Of a stretch of DNA of 64,000 nt, positions 34,501 to 64,000 are shown piece after piece. The position numbers were made by a program, and so were the translations under genes. The notes under the pieces are model-generated. The model did no database searches. It was not told the DNA's origin and saw only the letters and a list, made by a program, of their open reading frames with translations. The stretch spans positions 24,298,788-24,362,787 of the forward strand of contig OX393581.1 in assembly GCA_947652605.1 (NCBI GenBank), written 5' to 3'. This stretch comes from Elmis aenea (Eukaryota > Arthropoda > Insecta > Coleoptera > Elmidae). Position 1 is the first letter of the stretch. The number at the start of each line of letters is the position of its first letter.

Positions 34501-34949
34501 TATCAACATCGCATATTTCCCATTGAGGAATTTTCTTTTTATTACGAATTAAAATCCCGGAAACTAAAACCAAAAATTAAGGTGTATTTCCTAACCCCCC
34601 TCAGCCCCCGTCATCGTCCACGGTTTGCATAAACCGAAATCTGGTCACCCTAATGCTTATACATAATTACAAAGAATAGAAAACTACTACTTGTGGCTGC
34701 AGTAACATTAATAATGTTACTAAACAATCAATAACGAACTGATTTTTATTTCAGTTAATCCAACCCACAAATGACATGCGGAAGGTACAATAACAGTAGA
34801 ATACGCATGGATGGAATTAGAACAGGTGCTATTTTGGTACGATTTTTTCGTTCAAGGTTATTAATTTCTGATTGATACGGTACTATAAAATCGTATGCGA
34901 TTTTTTTAAACGAAAAAATAGTATTGTATAAAACAGACTTTAGAAATTT

Positions 34950-35645
34950 GAAGCCACATCCCAACTTGCAAAGGATGTGAGCATCGAAAAATACCGGATT
35001 TTGATTTTTTTTCAACACGGTCCCATAGCCAACGCGATCACAAGTACCTATGGCCTTTTTAAAGGACCATTTTCGGACGGCTGTGGATGATACAAAACAT
35101 TTTTTTAAATAGCGGTTTCTACAGGTCATCGGATGCGCCCTTCTTTCAGCTACATTTTGAGCACGGGATCAACTATTTTTGACAAAAAATAACGGAGTTA
35201 TGAATTTTTTTGTGGACCGAGATGTTTTTCTTTTCCGAGCGAACTCCTTATTTTGTGGGGTTGTAGTTTTTCGCGCTTTTCTCGGTGGCCGTTGAAAATA
35301 ATTAAAAAACTTTGTACAGCCTCACTCGCAAAGGATGCGTGCATAAAAAATACCGAATCTTGATTATTTTCTAACACAGTCGCATAGCCAACGCGATCAC
35401 AAGTATGACCATTTTCGTAAGGCCGTGGATGATACCAAACATTTTTTAGATAGCGGTTTCTACAGGTCATCGGATGAGCCCTTCTTTTAGCTACATTTTG
35501 AGCACTGGATCAAGTATGTTTGACGAAAAATAACGGAGATGAATTTTTTGTAGACCGAGATGTTTTTTTTTTCCGATCGAACTCCTTATTTTGGGGGGTT
35601 CTAGTTTTTCGCGCGTTTTTCGGCGACCGTTAAAAATAATTTCAA
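34950..35645. repeat. Tandem duplication of ~350-bp repeat arm
   Basis: Two diverged direct copies (about 34950-35310 and 35315-35645) share CAACGCGATCACAAGTA, TAGCGGTTTCTACAGGTCAT, ACCGAGATGTTTTTC-like text and CGAACTCCTTATTTTG. The CGCAAAGGATGCGT and GCCAACGCGATCGCAA-type segments also occur in the palindrome at 40332-41063, so these look like lone arms of a related element. It is non-coding. Confidence 0.75.
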
Positions 35646-36113
35646 TTACAGTCCCACTGCAAGATGTAATCGATTTTAAGACGCATTCCGTTTTTAGAGA
35701 CGTTTATATGGGGAAAAAATGCGTCTAGACTTAGAATCGGAAGAAATACGATAATTTAACGTTCTGTAATGCGCATGCCTAAACCTCTCGCACCAGCTGT
35801 TGATGTGGTGCAATCGTAAAAGCTCAAGTTACTCTATTCTTTGTCCCCAAACGGCATTCAAGGTCGCACTCCTCTCCCACTGTCCTGTCCTGGACGCTTC
35901 TATGCACGAAAATGTGAAATAAGAACAAATTTGCCGTCCCTATCAGGGAGGAGAGTCGGCAGAAAAATAACTACCGCCCGACTCCTGAGTCGGACGGCGG
36001 CCGGACGGCAGAAAACCGTACGTGTGCATCGAGCCTAATCGCCCGTCCGGTCGCCGTCCGGTGGCCGGACGGCAGAAAAACGTACGTGTGCATCGAGCCT
36101 TAAGGCCTCTACT

Positions 36114-36449
36114 CATTATCCAACTTGTCGGGGCCGACCGTCGGGAACTCCGTGTCGGGTGTTGTCTACACACCTCCCGACCAGTCCAACCAACACAGCA
36201 TAAACGTCATAACTTTTTTTTATTATGTTGGCTCTGATGCCATTTTGTGGATAACAAATTTATAAATAGCTTTAAATTTTCTTTAATAGTCCTTATCTAG
36301 AGGAATGTAGTGGGGCGGTTGGCTTGTTGGATGGCTGGCCACCCGACCGTTCCAACTGTCGTGTTGGTCGGGTGACAGACTACACATTAAACAATTTATC
36401 GGAATGGTCGGTTGGTTGTCCCGACAAATTGGTTGGTGAGTAGAGGCCT
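36114..36449. mobile_element. TTAA-flanked MITE
   Basis: Inverted ends GGCCTCTACTCA and TGAGTAGAGGCC stand next to TTAA on both sides (36110-36113 and 36450-36453), with inner GTCGG/CCGAC-rich arms. A TTAA target suggests piggyBac-type mobilisation. The matching place in copy 1 of the host element reads TTTTTTAAAACCGAC, consistent with an empty TTAA site. Confidence 0.65.
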
Positions 36450-36947
36450 TTAAAACCGACTTCGCTTCCGACTCCTTTCATTTAAAAAAAAAAACGCCTT
36501 CGAAAATATTTACATTTATGTACAGTAAAAGCTGTTTTTTGTGTTCCTAAGAGTATTTTAGAATGGTGAACTCAGAGTTTATTTTCTTATGTTTTCTAAA
36601 TACTGAAAAAAATTACAAAACGAAGTTTTTTTAAATAAAAATATAAAATTTTCAACAATTCAGTAATACCACGGTTATCATATAACACGGGTTTGCGAGA
36701 TTGTATCCGAACCGCGTTATAAGCGACTTCAATTGTATTTGGTATTTTACTATAAGTAATATAATACTGTAATGGTGTAATCATTATAAATTTATAATAA
36801 CCATGCAAATTTTAATCTGAAAAATATATTATCAAAGTTACATATTTTTAATGACTCACATTCTGCTCATATCCTTTAAAATGTGGCGTATAATACGCAT
36901 GCTTGATTAAGTCCAAAATTTTCTAGTAAAATGGATATTTGATTATA

Positions 36948-37280
36948 CAGGGTGAATATTATGTTCCAGGCCGATTTCTTTTGGCCGTCATTTCTATTTG
37001 ACAGACATTTGACATTTAGTAATTGGCAGTCTTAAAGAGTAGTCAATTACAATTTATTATGGAACATCTGACGCCTCAACAACGTGTTGAAGTTATTAAA
37101 ACATTTTATTTAAATAATTGTCCAATTGTGAATACGCGAAGAAAACTGCGTGATTTTTTTTATGTTAATCATGTGCCGAGCAAGTCAACCATTCAGCGTG
37201 TAATAAATAATTTTTAAAATTTGTATACACTTGGCTTTATCTCCCAAAAGAAATCGGCCTGGAACATAATATTCACCCTG
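36948..37280 (+). mobile_element. 333-bp palindromic MITE with transposase N-terminus
   Basis: It is flanked by TA; ends CAGGGTGAATATTATGTTCC and its mirror. The centre encodes on the plus strand (37059-37217) MEHLTPQQRVEVIKTFYL and PSKSTIQRVINNF, the first helix-turn-helix domain of a mariner-type transposase, ending in a stop. Copy 1 of the host hAT lacks it and shows the site with one TA. Confidence 0.85.
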
Positions 37281-37541
37281 TATTACATACCACAACTTTT
37301 CAACATTTTATGTTATAAAACATTTGTTAGAAACGTAAAGAATAACAACAAATAGAAATAGGTACGCAATAAATAAAACTCGACAGATGTAGTTAATTTT
37401 CGATATGAAAAATGATGTATTTTTTGTACTTGGTTGCATATTATAGGTACGCAAAATTTAGCAAAAAATGTGCTCAATATACGGGAGATTTTCAGTAATC
37501 CTATAAAACGTAAATTATATTACAATATTATGGACGAGTTA

Positions 37542-37896
37542 AGCTGCGTTCACATAGAAAAGTATTGTATTGTATTGTAGCGTAAGCAAAGTTAAGTATA
37601 CGAATATCAAATGATAGCGTTCACATAAGCAAAGTAGGGGAATTGCCTTGCAAGCCGCGTTGCAAGACCTTGCAAACTCCAAGCTTCTTGCAATACCCCG
37701 TAACAAGAACCAATCACAGTGATCTACGGATTAACCCTGCGTATGCGCAATGGGAATTGCCATTAGTGTACAAGTAGCTGGTGCTCATGATACAATGGCT
37801 GGTGCTGCCACTATAATACCTCTATGTGAACGCTACTCTTGCAATACAATACAATACAATAGGTACAATGCAATACTTTTCTATGTGAACGCAGCT
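37542..37896. mobile_element. 355-bp Harbinger-like MITE, TTA TSD
   Basis: Inverted ends AGCTGCGTTCACATAGAAAA and its mirror are flanked by TTA (37539-37541 and 37897-37899). Near both ends are short ATTGTATTGTA/TACAATACAAT runs. Copy 1 of the host element (near 30573) has CAAGTTAGCCTCC without the insert, confirming a 3-bp TTA duplication as made by PIF/Harbinger transposases. Confidence 0.88.
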
Positions 37897-38408
37897 TTAG
37901 CCTCCACTACTGCGCAAATGCGTGCCAATTTACAAAGCCTATATGCAAAACACCCCTCGTTATACATCGACATTGTAAATTGTAACTATTAATTTTTATT
38001 TACTAGGGTTAATTTAATTAAACAAATCAAAATTACTCATTAGAAAAGTTTTAACATAAGAACCATATTTCTACATACCTTGACCTTAAAAACTTATAAA
38101 AAAAGGCACTATCGGCATATGGAAACTTTCAAATGTCAACACGGAGTTGGTTGACTACAGAACTAACCCTAGCGTGTATCATACGAATCATGCGTTTTGT
38201 ATTCTTGAGCTGTCTATAAACCTTATCCAGTCAAGCAATTTTAGTTTTTGTTTTAAATTTTTCATTCTGTTCTTCTCCTCGAAAAAAACTAAATTAAAAA
38301 ATAGTCGGGAGTCGGTAGTTTTTCCGACTCCCCACTCCGACTCCCGACTCAGACTCTCGACTCCTCGACTCCCGACTCTCGACTCCGACTCCCATCCCTG
38401 GTCACTAT

Positions 38409-39032
38409 CTCCCGATCCAGATTATGGAGCACTCATGGATAGTATGCAAATACAACCTTCACATTAATTTTGAATTTTCACATAATATTTTAAAGTATTA
38501 TTTTGATTTAAATGTATTAACAACTACTTTTTTCTTATATTTACGTTTGCTATAAATAATAAATATAATTTTTGAGCATTATTTTTATTGCTACAAAGAG
38601 ATCTCGTGTCGAATTTAATATAAATAGTGACCTTCGACCACAAGGTTGGAGACCACTGACTTAAACCATCTGTACTTGAGGCGAATTCTTTCTTTAGCAC
38701 CCCATATGTAACTTTAAAATTTAAAACGGGAAATAGGTATAACTTCAAATTAATAAATTACTAACAATATACATTAACTATTAGGAAACCTTTTGAAAAA
38801 CGTTGTTTTACATATTGCAGCAGATTAAATAATATTTTCCAGGCTCAATTTTTGTTACCCAGATCTCTATCACAGAACATACCCTTCTTCATCAGGGACG
38901 ATACACTTTTTACAATTAGCTCTCCAGATCTTTTAATCAAATAAATCATGTTTGCTTTGAAACAGTATTCTTAGTTGTTTATCAAGTAATTAAATGTCAA
39001 GATAATCTAACATTTTTGTAAAAAAATACTTA
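38409..39032. other. Upstream region of the serine protease
   Basis: AT-rich, with no gene or repeat recognised. It presumably contains the protease promoter and 5' UTR; no core element stands out. Confidence 0.35.
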
Positions 39033-61515
<22,483 letters not shown>

Positions 61516-61544
61516 ATAAATATATAAATATAATTTATTATAAT

Positions 61545-61550
61545 AATAAA
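61545..61550 (+). terminator. Possible protease polyadenylation signal
   Basis: AATAAA lies 30 bases after the protease stop codon, in an AT-rich stretch with other partial matches. It is the best-placed candidate. Confidence 0.5.
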
Positions 61551-61587
61551 TGAAAATCAAAAAGTGCGATTTTATGATTTACATATA

Positions 61588-62600
61588 CAGAGTGCTCCAC
61601 ATAGAAGGGCAACTATTAGGATCTCGTAAACGGTAAGAGCTACAAGGAAGTTTAAATTACACAAATTGTTCCACTTTCTGAGACATATTCAGTGATGCTT
61701 CGATGTTTTAAAAAAGTTCAATGGCCCGCAAGATATAAACGAAAATTAAAGCTTTTTTTTAAAAAAAATCGTTAATAACTCGGTTATACTTGATGGTATA
61801 AAAATATTTTTGGAAAAAGAGTTAGATGTTTTACGCACCGTAAAATGAAACCATTCATTTGTTTCAATATTGTTTAAATTCATGACATCTATAGCTTCAT
61901 TGGAACTTTTTGATGAATTTTCTGTTTTGAGCCTAAATATCAAAATAATAAACATTAAAACTTATATTAATGAAAAAAGAAAAAAAAAAGCTTTTTCATG
62001 AGGTCATAACCAACTATGGTTTCCATTTAAAAAAATGCACGTTTGTAATTTATCTAAGAATTTAAACATGGCTTTTTGATGGATTTTATTTGTTTTGATC
62101 TTAAATATCCAAATTAATACGTTAAACCTTATATTATTGAAAAGAGGAAAATGACGCTTTTCAATAAGGCCATTTTTCTCTCCATGCAAAGCTATTATTC
62201 ACATTAGGAACATAAACATAATTCTAATTTTGACCACACGTTATGTCATTATGATAGTTAAATTATACTGTGGTTGTGGTTAAACCATAGTATAGAGATC
62301 ATACGATAGGGACAGCTTACATTTTTTGTGTCCGTATTTTCATTGCGCATGTCACAAAATTGGAAATACTTTTTTAAATAGCCGAGGCGGGACAATTTTA
62401 AATCATATGAACGCTATTTCGATTCTAACGTAGTTTTAACTTTGAACTTCTTATGTTTGTTTTTTTTTTATATAAATAATTTAAAATACTTGCATTTTAC
62501 ATATGCTATTTGAACTTTTATATAAATTTGCGCCAATTTAACTAACGCCATCTATTAACTATAATATGATCCATATTGGATGAAATACTATTCAACAAAC
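61588..62600. other. Single palindromic-family arm, then gene-free
   Basis: TA then CAGAGTGCTCCACATAGAAG at 61588 resembles an end of the palindromic elements, but no mirror is found. Up to about 62600 there are T-rich tracts and short minus-strand frames with no recognisable family. Confidence 0.4.
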
Positions 62601-62789
62601 TTCAAAGGTGCCGACAGAAGCTGTCCTTAGGCTGCGGTCACAGTGCATCCGTATTTGCCCGATTTTTACACTGCCGTACACGCCCGACCCCATCGGCCGA
62701 CTGCCTCTTCCGACTTTGTGGTCATACTGCACACGTTTTGCAACCGATGTCATCAGTTTTTAATCGACAATCGCATAGTTTGCATCCAA

Positions 62790-63160
62790 ATGGATGATCA
62801 GTTATTGCTGTTATTAGAAAACCCGTTGCTTCAAATATTATTGTTGGAGAACGAGCGGATGGAATGGGTTAATTTAATTTTTGCTGAGAGAAAAGTATGG
62901 CAAATTTCATACATTGTTCCCAAGGCTGCTGGAGCAACCACTTAATTTTTTTGAATACTTCAGAATGCAAAGTGACACGTTCTGGTACATACTAAATGGG
63001 ATTAAGCAATTTATAAAAAAACAAAGCAATTTTAGAAAATGTTTTTCTCCAGAAGAACGGCTTGCGTTATTATTATTATTATTGTTATTTCGGCGGAGGT
63101 GGTCCCCTTTCAGTTTCCTGTACTGCGACCTATTGGTCTATTGTACCCTCTGGTGATAGA
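62790..63160 (+). pseudogene. PIF/Harbinger nuclease N-terminal relic
   Basis: The frame begins MDDQLLLLLENPLLQILLLE and, after a frameshift near 62880, continues FHTLFPRLLEQPLNFFEYFR and QSNFRKCFSPEERLAL, typical of the N-terminal part of HARBI1-like nucleases. It then runs into a leucine run and is cut by other sequence. GGTCACAGTG at 62636 and its mirror near 63857 may be worn TIRs. Inactive. Confidence 0.78.
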
Positions 63161-63189
63161 CAAAGAAGTACTGTGTTCTAGAAAAACTC

Positions 63190-63440
63190 CAGAATTTTCT
63201 TTAAGGGTGTTTTCTTAACTCTTCTTGGTTGACTTTTTTCATCCCCAGAAGTCTACTCCGATAGTTTGTGAATCCTTCATACTGGCATATAACATGAAGA
63301 TGAGTTTCTTCTTTTCTTCTTTACCACATCCTCTGCATATATTGGTCTCTTAAGAGCCCTAATATATGTAGAAGAGTTTGTTTAGCTGTTAGCTCACAGT
63401 ATCCTGTAACGAATCCTATGGCTTGCGTTAACCGTGAGGT
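63190..63440 (-). pseudogene. Non-LTR retrotransposon 3' fragment (jockey/R1-like)
   Basis: The minus strand reads AIGFVTGYCELTAKQTLLHI, then a Cys-containing segment and EETHLHVICQYEGFTNYRSR, the pattern of the C-terminal zinc-ribbon region of jockey/R1-type polyproteins. At least one stop and one frameshift are present. It lies between the two supposed ends of the Harbinger relic. Confidence 0.6.
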
Positions 63441-64000
63441 AAGTTAACAAAAAAAAAACAATTTAAATAAGATTTTAACAAACAGTGAATGAACAATGAA
63501 TGAAACAATCATATATTATGAAACATGCCGGTTATAGTTGGAAATTATCAGGATATTCTTATATTTGGTACACTCAGGTATTAGGGCTCATCGGCATCGC
63601 GTTCGGTGATGGAGTTAAGCTGTTATTATAAAACGACGATTCTAATGAATTAGGGCTTTGCATGTTTTGTACCCTCCTATCCTTATATCATACAGCGTTT
63701 GCGGTCATAAACTAAAAGAATTAATTGTGTAGTATCTATCATTGTCATTGCGACGCTATACTAAATACTGCCGACACGACCGGAAAAAACAAAACTATTT
63801 GGTTTCAACCGTCAATCGGTTGAATATGTCAGTGTACGTCAGTGCTGGACGGCGCCACTGTGACCAACTCCACTTTGTTACTTGCATTTAATTATTCTAC
63901 CGATATCGGTCATGTATGCCAGTGTAAGAAATCGGGTAATCTATGCTTGTAAGGGGCCGGAAATCTGAAGTTGCAGCGACTAGCACTGACAGCGTCAACT
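63441..64000. other. Right edge, nothing identified
   Basis: No gene is seen. About 63840-63870 holds the possible right TIR of the Harbinger relic (GGCGCCACTGTGACCA). The window ends in unassigned sequence. Confidence 0.4.

Larger units (their letters stand above)
35944..38400. mobile_element. hAT-type element, copy 2 (GAGTCGG family)
   Basis: It starts CAGGGAGGAGAGTCGGCAG and ends GACTCCCATCCCTG. Flanks GTCCCTAT (35936-35943) and GTCACTAT (38401-38408) match at 7 of 8. Internal sequence aligns with copy 1 (27561-31038), for example TTTATTTTCTTATGTTTTC and AATATGGGAG-like segments. Copy 2 lacks the palindrome found in copy 1 but has its own insertions at about 36000-36109, 36114-36449, 36948-37280 and 37542-37896. 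No transposase is seen. Confidence 0.87.

Noticed and set aside
37750..37992. 80-codon frame in the Harbinger-like MITE
   Set aside because: It crosses the MITE border into host element sequence and has repetitive TTGCAATACAAT-derived residues.

Overview
This is animal nuclear DNA, almost certainly from an insect. It is AT-rich, its genes are split by GT-AG introns, and introns and spacers are packed with insect-type transposons: hAT, Tc1/mariner, PIF/Harbinger, piggyBac, BEL/Pao and a non-LTR remnant. The encoded proteins look like insect orthologues of conserved eukaryotic genes. I cannot fix the order; a TE-rich beetle or bug is only a guess. No viral, bacterial or CRISPR sequence was seen.

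Layout. Five protein-coding genes can be rebuilt exon by exon: AAGAB (2787-3590, minus, one exon); PWP1 (4015-7249, plus, 8 exons), head-to-head with AAGAB; a secreted GM2-activator-like lipid-binding protein (8132-10269, plus, 4 exons); the RNA cytidine acetyltransferase NAT10 (11828-31410, plus, 11 exons, 1014 aa, including one GC-AG intron); and a trypsin-like serine protease with a hydrophobic C-terminal tail (39033-61515, plus, 7 exons, 342 aa), whose introns 4 and 6 are about 6.9 and 13.7 kb. These are housekeeping and secretory functions (adaptor assembly, ribosome biogenesis, rRNA/tRNA acetylation, lysosomal lipid handling, extracellular proteolysis). Apart from the shared AAGAB/PWP1 promoter region, nothing shows that they form one pathway.

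The rest is transposon archaeology. Nested insertions let me define ends, target-site duplications (TSDs) and sometimes pre-insertion sites from the sequence alone. Two themes stand out. First, a group of TA-flanked palindromic elements ending in CAGGGTG, CAGTGTG, CAGAGTG or TACCGGGTG has long inverted arms, some about 0.5-1 kb; several carry mariner-type transposase remnants at the centre. Inside introns of transcribed genes they would fold into very long RNA hairpins. Second, many hAT-type elements starting CAGGG or CAGTGG have exact or near-exact 8-bp TSDs.

Other points of note: a hammerhead-ribozyme-like motif upstream of NAT10, a foldback element with a 9-bp TSD and sub-repeated ends inside a piggyBac relic, a templated inverted micro-insertion in the same relic, and an internally inverted BEL/Pao retrotransposon. 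I found no convincing new multi-gene system. The most unusual content is the palindromic element family and the ribozyme-like motif.
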